A stretch of 64,000 bases of DNA from Channallabes apus (Eukaryota > Chordata > Actinopteri > Siluriformes > Clariidae). Positions 51,075-63,790 of this stretch are shown one piece after another (position 1 is the first letter of the stretch; each line of letters begins with the position of its first letter). The translations under genes and the position numbers were made by a program. Where the stretch lies: positions 31,848,485 to 31,912,484 of the forward strand of contig CM060106.1 of NCBI GenBank assembly GCA_030522415.1. Reading direction: 5' to 3'. The notes beneath the pieces were generated by a model. It saw only the letters and a program-made list of their open reading frames with translations, had not been told where the DNA came from and did no database searches.

Positions 51075-52479
51075 TCAAGTAAGAATACCAAATGTTCAAA
51101 TCTGCAGCGAATATAGTTATTGTGAACAGCCCCCCAAAAAAATCTCGGTGACAATGTCTATTACATTGCTATTATTATCCTATTCAACATTCAATAGCCA
51201 CAAGCCAACCATTCTCTGTGGAAGAGAGAAGAAGGAGGAGGAGGAGGAGGAGTTTTTTAATACAGGTTGATCCAGCTCCACCGAGTGAGCTATCACTCAT
51301 ATCAGCACCATAAAAAACACTGCGCCATATGGTGCCTTCAGTCCACTACAGAGATCATATTTTCAACTGACAACAAAACTGTCTGGATGTTATCTCTGTT
51401 CCTATAGGGGAGTACAAGTGAGTGGGGTCTGCTTGTAGCTATACTCTTTTGTTTCCAATCGGCCTTGTTCGTTGTCAGATCTCAACCTTGGTGGCGAGGT
51501 GGTGATTCCTTGAACATTTTCTGGAATTTATCATACAGATAAATCAAGCTCTGCAGAAGCTCGCGATTCCCTACAGAGTGTAAGCTTGACTGTTTAGCCC
51601 CAAAGTGCAATGGACAGAAAATAAAAGCTGCTATGAAACTAAAGCTAAATTTCTTAAGTCTGCATATGTGTAGCATATGATCCTCCTTCTTAAAAGGCGG
51701 CTTTAGATCAAGATTTAAGGAACGTGAAGGGTGGAATGTGCCATAAAAAAAGTATGTACAAAACATGATAGAATATACAATAGAACATTTGAAAATGGAA
51801 GGAATACGTCTGCATCTTAATATCCCATACATTCTGACAGCCGTTATAAAAGTTTTTTTTGTTTTTTTTTTAAAAAAAGAAAAGAAATTAAAGCCATATT
51901 CTGACTTAATAAGCAATAAAGCCCATCAAACATAGCTTGATTTCCTGAGGTACATTAGTGTTGCAGTTAAGGAAAGGAGTGCAGAGCTATGGAAAAAAAG
52001 AAGGAAAAAAAAACAAATATAAAAAGATGTTTGTCAAGTACTGTGTTCATATGTCTTTGTGTGTATATATAACTATAAAAGGTTTAGATTATACACATGG
52101 AAACAATTTTTATCTGAGAAAAAAATGTTGCATTGTTACGCAAGACTGAACTGAATGATTTAAGTCTGGCTCTGTAGTAAATCATGGATATAATTAGCAA
52201 ATGGCATACTGCTCAAGTAATTTATCATTATTTGGAGGGCACCATTCCAGAAAAAAAAAAAAGAAAGACTCAAAAATCTGCAGACCTACAGAACACAGCT
52301 TACCAAAAAGGGTCACAAAAATATCACCTCAATACTTCATTGATAGAAGAGTTAAAAGAGGTGTGGGGGGGTGGGGGGGAGGAGGGTGAAAAAAGAGAGA
52401 GAGCGAGCGAGAGTCATTTATTGCTTTACACTGGAGTGCGTGTGAGGCTTAAATTTAAAATAAACCATACAAGATGAGC

Positions 52480-52720
52480 TTTTAACCCAATAAGAGCTTA
52501 TCCTCTGAGCAGGATAACAGGGACTTGGCCTGATTCAATAAGGAAATGTCCCTGATGCAAATGATCATTTTCAATTCCTTTAACTGGACAAAATGATATT
52601 CTGTGCCCAAAATTAGAGGCAATCTGCTAGGGTGATCTGCTTTTCCCCTTTTATTCCTTCCACCCCAAGCTTGTGTTTTAATTCATGACGACGCTGAGGC
52701 TGTCACTTGTTAAAGCACCA
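52480..52720. promoter_or_regulatory. Candidate intronic conserved element (znf536)
   Basis: A unique stretch with CCTGATGCAAATGATCAT (octamer-like ATGCAAAT), TTCAATTCCTTTAACTGG and AAAATTAGAGGC. It lies in the intron between the two coding exons. Confidence 0.35.
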
Positions 52721-53786
52721 TTATAATGGAGAAAAATAGAAAGATGTGAATATTTTGTGCAATGTTACAATTAAGAACACTAGATAAATAATGGGTATTT
52801 ATATAGACAAGAAGCAAGTGCTTTCTCTCTTTCTCTCTGTATGTGTGTGTGTCTGTGTATGCACACGCATGGCGTGTTCTTTGTGCACCATTTGGACTCA
52901 GTAAGACATCTGCTCCATCATACGTCAGGGGCATGTGTGACATCTGGGGAATATACTGTATCCTGCCTTGCAACATTACACACAATTTACTGCTAAAGGT
53001 CATTATGTACCCGTTAATCCACTTTTAATTGATATCCGCACAAACAGCACAACCTCTGAGAAACATAATGGATCGCCAAGGCCCAGAGGTAGAGGAATGA
53101 TTATTTTTCATCATTTAAGATGAGGGAAGGCGGAAAAAAAAAAAGAAGAAGAAGAAGAATTAAAAAGTTTTCTTTCCAAAGCTTTCGTTCACTGTTGATG
53201 GACTGTCTTAATAAAAATAGGGGAAAACACACATCAAATTGCCATCTGGTACTGTATGACAGACTTGATATAAATTACAGAAGCCTCTTGCTGAGAGTGG
53301 TACATATCATTTCAGAAGTTCATTTTGCCGGTTGCTCTTTCCACTTGAAGGAGTCCGGCTCAAACCGATTTCATCTGGATTTGTGCGATTTGTCACGACT
53401 CCATAGCAACCACGCAAATAAACACCCAGAGCCTCTACAGAAGGGCAATTAAAATAGTTAATAGATATTACATACTTTAAGATGGATTTCCATATGGTTT
53501 TATATAATGGTGAAAAGACAGCCGCTATAGTGCAGGGATGGAGAGATCGACTGGTCTGGAAAATAACTGTCTTTTATGTTCGGGGGTTGTTTATCTATGT
53601 TAAAGACGCGGAGCCAAGAACATCAAGGTGCTCATGTTTTCTGTCAGTAAGTGTTGTTTAGTTTCTAAATTGTGCTTTACTGTAAGGGCTATTACTGCAG
53701 TTCATGCATTCATTTTAAAGAGAGCGCGGAGGAAAAGATGAAGAAAGGAAAGGAAAAAAGGAGCGGAAATTATGTGTCTATAGACT

Positions 53787-53787
53787 A

Positions 53788-53826
<39 letters not shown>
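53787..53826. repeat. (AAT)n microsatellite
   Basis: About 13 AAT units. Confidence 0.97.
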
Positions 53827-53828
<2 letters not shown>

Positions 53829-54149
53829 TCATGTCTACCACTGAATAAACTTTCTTTGACGATGCTGTGAATCTCTAGACTGTCTGACCTTTGTAATTTA
53901 CAGTACAGTGCTTACGGCTTGGAACGGTAGCAGCTGACCACACACCAGTGCTTAATCACTCTCATTCTCCGGAGTAAACTTTTTAAAATACTACAGTACT
54001 TGATACAACCATAAAATTCCAAAACTGCATCCAAGCCTCTTTTTTTTTTTTTTTTTTTTTACTTTTGTCGAAAGCAGGTTTTGTAACAAGTTAGCACGAC
54101 TTGACCCGAGTGTCCCTTTTTTAAATAAAGGTGATCCGGTCAATACGCA

Positions 54150-54780
54150 AGTTCTCCAGTGCCCTGAAGTTATGTGGAGCCGTTGTCAGGAGCGAGGACC
54201 TTTTTATTTTTTACCCACAGCTGCTTACTGCTAAATAGTGCCTTGTCCAGAAGGGGACAATCTGTGTCTCTAATTGCTGTCACTGAAGCCTAGATTCATT
54301 ATGTGACTTTCCCATTAAAATGTGAGCATTAATTTGTATAATGAAATATCACCCACTGCAGTGTTCATTAGCTGTGGCCCCACACTGTATGCCGCACAAT
54401 GTTAGCTACCTAGCAAACTGTGCTTAATTTCACTAATGGATATTTTCCCACTCACTGTTGGAGAGGAAATTAATACTGTAACATTAGCTCTTTAACTTTT
54501 GGAGAAATTTAAATTCACTTCATTCCTTTCAAGCCAGCGTTAGAGAGTCATTAATCTAACATTGTGTTGCACAATGCCCTGGTCCTCTTAGTAAGCAATG
54601 CCATTACGATGGGGGGACGCGGTACGGATCGAGGGTCATCTGCGATGCCCTTTGTGTCATCTGCATGTCTGATTCTTTTAAATCAAGCAGTGGCTGTTTT
54701 GTCTAATGTCAGCCGGCTTTGTTCCTGTCCCTGATTATGATTAGGAGGGAGGAATTCGGGACGCAGGAGGACGCAGGGCG
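54150..54780. promoter_or_regulatory. Strongest conserved-element candidate, znf536 intron
   Basis: About 630 bp of unique DNA free of microsatellites and rich in homeodomain-type words: TCTCTAATTGCTGTC, GAGCATTAATTTGTATAATG, GAGGAAATTAATACTG, GAGTCATTAATCTAAC, GTTCATTAGC. It also has CAAGCAGTGGCTGTTTTG. It has the texture of vertebrate developmental enhancers, though conservation is not demonstrated here. Confidence 0.45.
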
Positions 54781-57046
54781 GTTGTTACCTGCTGATCTAA
54801 AGATCAGATTCATCACTTGTACAGGTAGTGAAAATGATTTAAAGCCCCAGTCAGGATGTTTTGGAAATCAATTCTTTTTTTTTTTTTAGGCTTTTCCACT
54901 AGATTTATGCGTCGCGAGTGTGAGCGCGGCCGATTCGTTCGATGTAAAAGATTTCAGCTGGTCTTGTTTAACCAGGAGATTGAATGATTTTGATCTTCAG
55001 TTCACAGTATGTCGATTGGGTGGCGTGTCATTAATCAGATCATATGCACAGCTATTTAGATTTTGATTAAGGGAAGGAAAGAGGGGAAAAAAATCTTTCT
55101 TTGCGGTATTGATTCATTCCAAACTTGGAACATGGGGGTGAAAACTTTATGACAATTTTATATCCAACATGGCTCACACATCTTGCAAACAAATCAGGCT
55201 GGTGTAAACTGCAGCATCGGCAGACTGTAAGGACGTCAGCAGTGTAAACACACACATATAGTACACAGACACACACACACAGACACACACACACCAGGCT
55301 GCCTGGTGAGTTGAGTGAGATGAGTGAGTTGAGTGAGTGAGTGAGTTAACGGAGCTGCGGGACGAGGGCCTCTGCTTCCTCTTCAGAGAAATATGGCCCT
55401 ACTGGGGACCCTTACCCTCTTCTCAAAGCATGCATAACTCAACCTCCCTGAGCTAGAAACATATTTCCCAGCTCTGTGCCCTTGCTTCCTCCCCCCTGCT
55501 TATAGGGACATAACTGTGCTGCACCGAGACTTAAAGCAATCCGTCTCCACGAGTCCAGCAGCAGCTGACTCCGACACTTCCCTCGGACCTGCCTGTCAAC
55601 GGACCTGCCTGACACCACATTTCCTCATTGCTTCACACTACTAATTCATCCGTATACAGTTTCTCTTCATTTGCTCTGTTCTAGTGCTACTTTTTGATAT
55701 TTGAGACCAGCATGAAGTTCTGTTATAAACTTCCTTATATTTTATACTAAACACTGTATCCGCAGCTGCATGCTGACAGCTTCGTGATGGCTTTAAAAAA
55801 CAGAAAGAAAAAAAAAACGATACCATGTTGGCTGCATGGCCTTGGCCTCTGTGCATGTGTGTGTGTGTGCGTGTGTGTGTGTTTAAGCTTTGAGGTGTAA
55901 TCATCAGCTCCACGGCTAGACGTGCCGTACAATCAGGCTTTAATTCCCCCAGAACAGCAGAGCTATGTGCTTCTTATTAAGTGGGACGAATACTATTTGG
56001 GTGGTCTCCCTTCTTCCTTGTAAGCGCATACCAAAAAAATAACAACCATCAATTTCCTGAACCGAGAGCGATTTCCATTTTAAGTTAGAGCGAGAGTGCA
56101 AGCTGTCCTCAAAGCACTTGTTGAATAGTTTTCTCTTTCATTATATATATATATATAATTTTAATTTTTTATTTATTTATTTTTTTTATGCATGGTCCTC
56201 TCCAGATGATGTTTTATAACAAAAGAAAAAAGTATTTAAAAGGGAAACAGCCTACACATGAGTTATGAGTCTACAGATGGTTGATTATATTGCGCTGAAA
56301 GGAAGAAGAATAAAAAAAGAAAAGGAATTTATTGTGCTCATGATATGATATAGTTTCGCACAAAGTTTCTATTTACACTGTCTCATGATCTCTCTTTTTG
56401 TATCACACATACACACACACTTACACACACTCACTCACACTGGCAGTGACCTCACAGTGCTTCCCTGTGTTAACTAGGACAAGCTGTGCAGGAGAGTAAC
56501 TCTCAGCTTCGCTGTGGGCTACACAGCAGAATTTCACCGAACTCTCTACATCATTACTGTAAAAGTGGGAAAACTCCGTGATACAAGCTGGAACTCCAGG
56601 GTATGTGAGCCGTGCTACACGTCAGAGCAACATGATGAACGAAAGCAAATGGCTGTGGTGGGCTTTTTTTTTTTGGTGGGGGAAAAAAAAAAAAGAAGAT
56701 GGTGCACGGTTGATGTAGATGTGATGTGAAGTGTGAATGAAATGTAGACAAATTGTTTCAGTGTTAAACATATTTATTGGTATTGGAGCAATAAAATCCT
56801 GAGAGTTTGGATTTTGACTTATACAGTAAATACAACAGTCCCGAAACAAGGGTTCAGCCGTGACTATGGACCCCCTGCCCTGCAGTTTTTTTATTTAATT
56901 AAAAAAAAAATAATAAAGCTGTGAAGAATTATAATCAACATGATTGATAGATAATGAGAAACGCCTCCTTGGCCTAATTGGCTGGATCTTGGTGGTCCAT
57001 TTATTTTTTTGTATTTTAAAAATGTTTGACAGCTGTTATTTTTATA

Positions 57047-57163
<117 letters not shown>

Positions 57164-57620
57164 GCGTCAGAAGGATTAATGGCCAAAATGTAGTCAAGAG
57201 AAAGGCAAAAATGTTGGTATTTTTTTAATGTATATTTATTTAATGTATTCATACAATTCAGAATATGATTAGTTTTTTTCCTATGCTGATTGGTTTGCTT
57301 TGAGACCTTCGATATTTGTAACGTGTGTACAAAAGAACTAAATAAATGAATGCAAGCTGTAAAAAGTATGTTTTATTTCCCTCAAAAATGCAATTAAGCA
57401 ATAGTATTCAACTTCAATAACACTTGAGTAATTGAAGTCATTTGGTATAAACCACCAAATAATAATTAAAAGTATGTAATCATGTTCTCAACTACTTTCC
57501 ATTCCTGACTCCTAATACGTAAGAACGTAGTCCACGGAAATATTCCAAAAACACTCAGACATGAGCTAAAAAAGTGAGAGGATTGTGTTAGGCGTGATTG
57601 TGGCGTGTCTGCTTTCTTAC

Positions 57621-57779
57621 CCGTATGTATTCTCAGGTGGACTTTCAGGTGATGGGAGGTGCGGAAGGACTTGCCGCAGTAGGGGCAGTCTTTCATGGCG
57701 GATCCCACGCTCCTCTCTCGGTGCTGGGTGGCAGGAGGAGGAACTGCTCCTGGTGCCTTCGCCAGCTCATCTCCAACAT
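57621..57779 (-). CDS. znf536: znf536 zinc-finger exon (internal, 159 nt)
   Basis: This internal coding exon encodes about 53 residues, beginning [10 protein letters not shown] and ending in a full C2H2 finger (CPYCGKSF...[13 protein letters not shown]2-C-X12-H-X3-H). The acceptor is GCTCTGTCAG before 57779 and the donor is G|GTAAGAAAG after 57621. Both ends are phase 1, so the exon is symmetric and could be skipped in frame. It joins the large exon at 51055 to recreate the linker TGEKPY. ZNF536 is known as a nuclear C2H2 repressor of neuronal differentiation. The identity rests on the finger sequence, the [16 protein letters not shown] flank and the following exon matching the family as I remember it. 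The open frame continues into intron on both sides (57466-58398), but those parts are not coding. A (CT)n tract lies 30-76 nt upstream of the acceptor. ZNF219 is a related family member but lacks this layout. Confidence 0.93.
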
Positions 57780-57808
57780 CTGACAGAGCCCGAGAAGGAG
57801 AATGAGAA

Positions 57809-57855
<47 letters not shown>
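57809..57855 (-). repeat. (CT)n microsatellite in the acceptor region of the znf536 finger exon
   Basis: The plus strand shows (GA)n with one GAAA interruption. On the transcribed strand it is a CU-rich tract of about 47 nt, 30-76 nt upstream of the exon. The stretch from about 57885 to 57782 (transcript sense) has no AG dinucleotide, and a branch-point-like CTCAC lies at 57869-57865, about 87 nt upstream of the exon. CU-rich tracts of this kind are known binding sites for polypyrimidine-tract-binding proteins. Confidence 0.85.
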
Positions 57856-59209
57856 TGTAATTCGGTGAGTATTCAGTTTCACTTCAAACCATCCACAAGC
57901 CACTCTGCTTTTCTTCCACTTGTTCATTTTTTTTTCTTCTCCCGTCTTTCCTTCTCCTTTCAGCCTTTTCTGCCGTACAAATCTGCTAACACCACACAAA
58001 GTCAAACACATCAATGGGTTCACGCGCGCCACTTTTTTTTTTTTTTTTATTCTTCCTCGCCGCACTCTCCTCGGTCTGACAGAACGCTGACAGTTCAGAA
58101 GCTTTTCAGGTTGCTTTAGAGACGTCGCCCTGACGCCCTCCCCTACGTACACACTCCAATTCTTCCATTTTATCCCTCCTATCATCATCTTTACCGGGTA
58201 GCATATGGCGGATTGTGTCAAAACGAACAATACGGGAAAGGAAACAGCTATGTCAGCAGTTGGTCTGTGCCTTCGTGTTGCGCCCTGGTTTTGACAGGTG
58301 ACGTCGGCGGCGTGGCTGATAGGAGAGGGTGATAACGAAGGCCTCGCTCTGATTGAGCTGCTGTCACTACAATACTCTAAACGTGTCAAGACCAACAAGC
58401 CCTGGCTCGGAGATAATTAACCACGCCGAAGTGAGTTATTACAGGAGATGCTGGATGTTGGAACGGTACAGGAGATTATGCTGAGGTATTTGCACATATG
58501 CTCAGAATTATTATCCCGCATTAGATCACGAGTTCATCTGAATCCTCGCACTTGGCCGGGTTTGGCTCCTGACCAGCGTATGTAGCGTATTCCTTAAATC
58601 AGAATTTTTCCCCCCTTTCTTTTCTATTGTAATTTGAACTACAGAAGTACTAATGGAAGTGAAGTAAAGTTTAAAAGGCCAGCTTTCCTCAGTTACTCGG
58701 CGCTACCTGATATGATACGTATGCGAGGAAAGAAACCCACTTAGACAAACCGTTCGGCACTTTCTTCTTTTTTTTTTCTTCCAATAATCTTTCCATTTCT
58801 TTATATTCCTTCTAGCGCTTTTTAAAAATCAAAGGAGATTTAGGAAGTTAAGAGAGGAAGGATGAAGTCAGCATTCTCTTCCACTCTTGTGACTGATCAC
58901 GTGCCTGTGATTTGCTTCCCTCGCTTTGCCTACACACATTACATTGTACTGCGTGCCCCATTTTTTGACCCAAACATACACACAATGATACAAACACCTA
59001 CTCTGACCTAGTTCGAGTTTGTATCCTGATAAATTAGCTTTAGTGACAAGTGTGTGTGTGTGTGTGTGTGTGTGTGCATGGTTTTTTTTCCCCTTCTTTT
59101 GGAGAAAGGGAGGTCAATTCACAACGAATCGACTAAAAAGAAAAAAAAATAGTACAACAGTAGCAGATTCTAAGACTTTTCCTGTACTCGTTTTAAAAGA
59201 AACTGCACG

Positions 59210-59241
<32 letters not shown>

Positions 59242-60639
59242 CAAACACAACCAGACGGCCCGACAGCGGTGTCTTTAATCAGCTGACTGCTTCCCGGCTT
59301 TTAATATGGCCGTTCCAATTACTGTAAAATTCATCCTGCACCGTATAACCACAAATATTGACAGTTTATTGCACAACACATTTATGACATTTGAAGGTCA
59401 CCCCATATATTACGCTCCATCCTTCTGCCCAGGGTGTCTGCAACACAGAGCTTCCCGATAACCCCCCACCTATAACTATTTTCTCTGTATTGATTTTCCA
59501 TTTCGCATCCTCTTTTTATGCAAAGCGTGAAAAAAATTCACACACACACAATATTAAAATGATCGTCACAAGCCGGGTATCGGCTTCATATTTTAAATTG
59601 CTAATATGTACAAACAATACGTCTCGAGGGTGAGTTTTGTAGACGCCGAACCGCAACAATCTTATTTCGCACAATGCGCTTTAGAGACATTTACCGTCGA
59701 TGTAATCAATTGTACTTAAGGAGCAATACAAATGAAATTTATAATGATTCATCATATACAGTACAATTAACTCATCCGTGCGTAGGTAGAATGGTCACTA
59801 TTGCACTAGACACTCCTGAGGTTGACGAGTGACTGTTGAGTATAGTATTCTTTTCAGATGCGATATTGTATCTGGACAGTGCTGAGGTGTGAAGTGTGTG
59901 TTATGCTCCGTACTGGGCCTGCACTAATGCACTACAGCAAACTGAAACAAAGAGCTGGGATCAGACCAAGGGCCAGTGGCATGAGCCATCTGGGAGGAGG
60001 AGGAGTATCAGTCACTCACCCTGCTGTCTGTCTCATGTCTTTCACACACACACACACACATAGGCACATACACACTCTTCAGCTACCACCAGGGTGTGTA
60101 TGTGTTTACTGTAAGAGAGGATATGGACTGTATATGGATTTGCATCTGTGTGTGTGTGTGTGTGTGTGTGTGTGACTGTTTGTACTGTATGTGTGCATCC
60201 TCTGGAGTCCCTCCAGATGGACCACACCCTGTTCCCATTAATGAAAAGAAAGACAACAAAAACAAAAGCCCCCCCCCCCCCGCCCCCCTCTCTCTCTCTT
60301 AATGGTACTTTCCCAATCACACTCGCCACACCAAATCAGGTTGTCGTGCGGTTTTGATTGCTCTTGTATCACTTTCCGGAAATTTTAAAGAAAAAAAAAA
60401 AGGAGAGAGAGAGAGAAATATAAAAAGACAAGATGCCTCTCATCTCCATTACAATAATGTGTCACGTGTCTCAGTCAAAGCCATTGACCTCTCTCTTACA
60501 GGAGCCTGCGCAAGACAGTAGGAGAAATGTAACAGAAACAAAAAAAATATAAATAATAATAAGATGGAGACCGATATAAAGCGAGTGCTAGAGAGAGAGA
60601 TAGAGAGAGAAAGGGGTAAATGTGATGACATCATTTGAA

Positions 60640-61060
60640 AGGCATTAGGCTTTTAAAAATGCACCCGGGGGGAGTTGATTTCCTTACGCCGAAGCAACAC
60701 AACACCATCCGGCTGATGCGCGCACTACACGCTCTTTTTTGATTTGGACCCGTGCCATCTTTGTGAACGGGCTGGTTCAGGCGAGTTAATCAATTTGAGG
60801 TTTAGTTACACTGCTGAGGCTAGCATTCTAGCGGCTGCTCGAAAAAAAGTAATCGGAACTCGCTGAATTTATTAACCAAACACCAATTATCATTAAACAC
60901 CACTGCATTATCTCTTACTTTTACTACCTGACAAGGACTACTTAATGAAATTTTAGATTAAAGTTATTTAGCCGGCTGATTTATGGTGGTCGAAGTTCCT
61001 AATGCAGTCTCGCGGCATGGATCCCAGCTTAGGCAGATTTTATTTTTTTAGGTGTATGCC
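60640..61060. promoter_or_regulatory. Candidate intronic conserved element (znf536)
   Basis: A unique block with GAGTTAATCAATTTGAGG, AACACCAATTATCATTAAAC and TAGATTAAAGTTATTTAGCC. No microsatellite or TACWGTA word. The homeodomain-type words suggest an enhancer. Confidence 0.35.
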
Positions 61061-61319
61061 AGCAAATCCTTCATTGGTATCACAACAACGAAGTCTTTTG
61101 CCCAGAAAAAAAAGCACTGCGGTCGAACTGCCAGCATTGGCCGTGAAAGGAGCAAACCGAAAACCCTGACCGGGGTGTCAATGAGGAAATAAATTCATAA
61201 GACATAATGGGAATTTAAATAAAAAAATTTTTTTTAAAAAGAAATAAAAAAAAAAAACAGCCTAAATTTAAAAAAAAAGTGTTTATCCCTGCTCTGTTTG
61301 TGAGATGAAACAGCCGCAA

Positions 61320-61600
61320 AATGTGTTACATATAAGGCATGTGGGTAAACAGGGGCACCAGATGTTCTTTGATGTTAATAATGGCATTTATTATTAATAT
61401 TAATTAGACTGCATTCAGCAATACATTTGGGCCATTTCCAAGTCAATTAAGCAAAATGGCATTCGGGAGATGTTGAAACGACATTTTAAGGCAGGTGTTC
61501 AGCGGTCCCCTAATAAAACATTTTCGCAGCGACTGAAAAACAACCCATTTTCAGCAGATTTTCTTTTCTTTGTCTGCAGGAGAGTCGTGTTTTCTTGCTC
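61320..61600. promoter_or_regulatory. Candidate intronic conserved element (znf536)
   Basis: A unique block including TTAATAATGGCATTTATTAT, TAATTAGACTGCATTCAGC and CCAAGTCAATTAAGC. It has the AT-core, repeat-free texture of developmental enhancers. Confidence 0.35.
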
Positions 61601-63379
61601 CAAGCGCAAGCATATTTATAAAAAAAGGGGGGAAAAAAAAGCTTCATTTTAGTCATGAACAGTTTTGCCCTGAAAAAACAGACATGTTTTTATGTTCTAG
61701 GTATGCCATTAAACACGAATTCACATGATGTGATGATTCTTAACAAAAAAAAAAACAAAAAAAAAACACAAACACAAACACACACATAAACACTGAGACA
61801 CCTGATGGGCAGAAATGATGAAGAATACAAAATAAGAATGTTTAATTGTGTTCACTGCTGTTTCGATCTAGTGGTTATGTACGGCATCATTTTGACAGCT
61901 TAATTCTAGGTTATAATATAACACTCCTAGCCAAATCGGCATGATCTGGGCACCAAATGCCATACACATGGCCCGTACACACTGCTCTATGGCACATCAG
62001 CCTAAAAAACTAATTACTCAACACATGGTAGCGGAGTCGCAGCGGGGAAAAGCTCAGCTGTCTATATGATTCTTATTCTGCATCTAAATAGAAATATAGA
62101 CATTAAGACACAGACAGAGAGACGGTTACACAGAGATATGGAGTTGTAATGCTTTCTCTGCGTTGTGTAATCAGACTTTAAAGAAGGGCTCTGCTGCACA
62201 TGCTACTTGCAAGCTAGCGCCGATTTGGCAGGAAGGCCAATTTTTTTTTTTTTTTTTTTTTTTAAAGCTCGGTGAGGCTCGACCATACAATGGTACATTA
62301 ACAATCTGTGCATTCATTTATCAGCCGATGCGTTTTTGGACTGTGCGTTTATGGCGCAGTGCACTTTTCATCGCTGAAAATTAATGAACATGCCTCCCCT
62401 CGCAACAAACATGCACCTGTGCCGCCGCGATGCTAATCACAAACATTTATATTTATTAGCGACGGGCTGAGCGAAAGTGGGATTATAAAAGGAGGAGGGA
62501 AGACTGTCCTTTTTCTGCTCGCTGAACAGAACGGCACATTTCTCTTTTTTAGAGCACATTTGTTCTGCCTGCTAGTAGAGGGGGGTCAGGTGAAATTAAG
62601 CTTCAAGCATTCTGCCTTCGATTGCGAGGAATTAGAAATCATTCATGCCTTTACAAGCTTGACTGAATTCACTCTATCAATAACACCGCTTTCGATGCAG
62701 TTTTAATAGGACGCATAAAACACCGCGCTCCGATATGAATCGTTATCTCTCTTTTCCACCGCGCAGTCAGAAAAACCTGACCACGGTGTCTCAAGGTCTT
62801 CGTAACAACACACCCCGTCCGAGCGGCGTGAGGCCGCGCACCGGCACAAACAACATGACATTGTCTCAGGAGGTCAGCGAGGTGAAAGTAGCAGAACCGT
62901 GCAAATGAGCCACATTGACAGCGCTCCTGACCATGGAAGACCCCCCCCCTCACCCTCTCCTCCTCCTCCTCCCTCTCTATTGCTCCTTCTCTCTCTCTCT
63001 CACTCACTCTCATTTTCTCTCCATCTCTCTCGCTCTCTCGCTCTCCTGTGCACCCTCCCTCCCTCCCTCCCTCCGCTAGTGACAGAAGGTGCGCCTCTCC
63101 CTCTTTAAAGGCGAAGCCTCTGCCGAGCTGGGGGAACAGGAATGGTGCCATAACTTTCCGGCTGGCACGCGCCCATCTTTGTTTTCTCCTCTCGAGTTGC
63201 TTTCAGGCTTCAAAGAGCAGCAAATTTATGAAAAAAAAAGAGGAAGAAAAAAGAAAAAAACGAAAGTAATAAACAAGTCCTGGAAAAAAAAAATGAAAAG
63301 AAGGGTTGCTGAGGAGGCAGTGAGGTCTCACTAACTGTATTATTCTGCAAGGTGATCAAAGCGTAAAGCACAGAGGGGA

Positions 63380-63790
63380 GGAACATGAGACCAACGCTGG
63401 CCCGATGCGGGAACGCTGGGGGTTTTGCATGATCAGGACCCGTCCTAGGTATGAGTGGGCATGGGCGAGCCCCGGGGGCGGGCATCTCATAAGGAGCTCT
63501 GCTTCACTAGGGCCGGCTGCTCTTAATAGTGGTAAATATTCATCGGGTGCTGACTGTTTTGGCAGGAAGGAAGTGTTTATCATTAGTGAAGCATGAATAG
63601 ATTCGGTCTGCATGGAGACGACGTGATTTCTGTGGATCGGTTGTGCAAATCGGCTTCCTGATTTAATTCTACCGAATTAGAATCTACATTTCTTATGTAC
63701 GTCCCTGTGGCCGCGGCGATATTAATAAACATTAAAATGACACGAATAGAACGGCGGACTCATCTGCTGCTGTGCCTTTAAAAAACGCTT
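63380..63790. promoter_or_regulatory. Candidate intronic conserved element near the window edge
   Basis: About 410 bp of unique, CpG-containing sequence with GGTAAATATTCATCGGG, TTATCATTAGTGAAGC, CGAATTAGAATC and GCCGCGGCGATATTAATAA. No open frame is convincing. An upstream exon or promoter of znf536 is an alternative. Confidence 0.35.

Noticed and set aside
57466..58398. 310-codon open frame spanning the 159-nt exon
   Set aside because: Only 57621-57779 is bounded by splice signals and matches ZNF536. The rest translates intron and a CT microsatellite.
62669..63151. 160-codon open frame on the minus strand
   Set aside because: Its core is a translated (GA)n/(CT)n low-complexity tract, with no domain, no splice logic and no start context. 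It lies in a znf536 intron.
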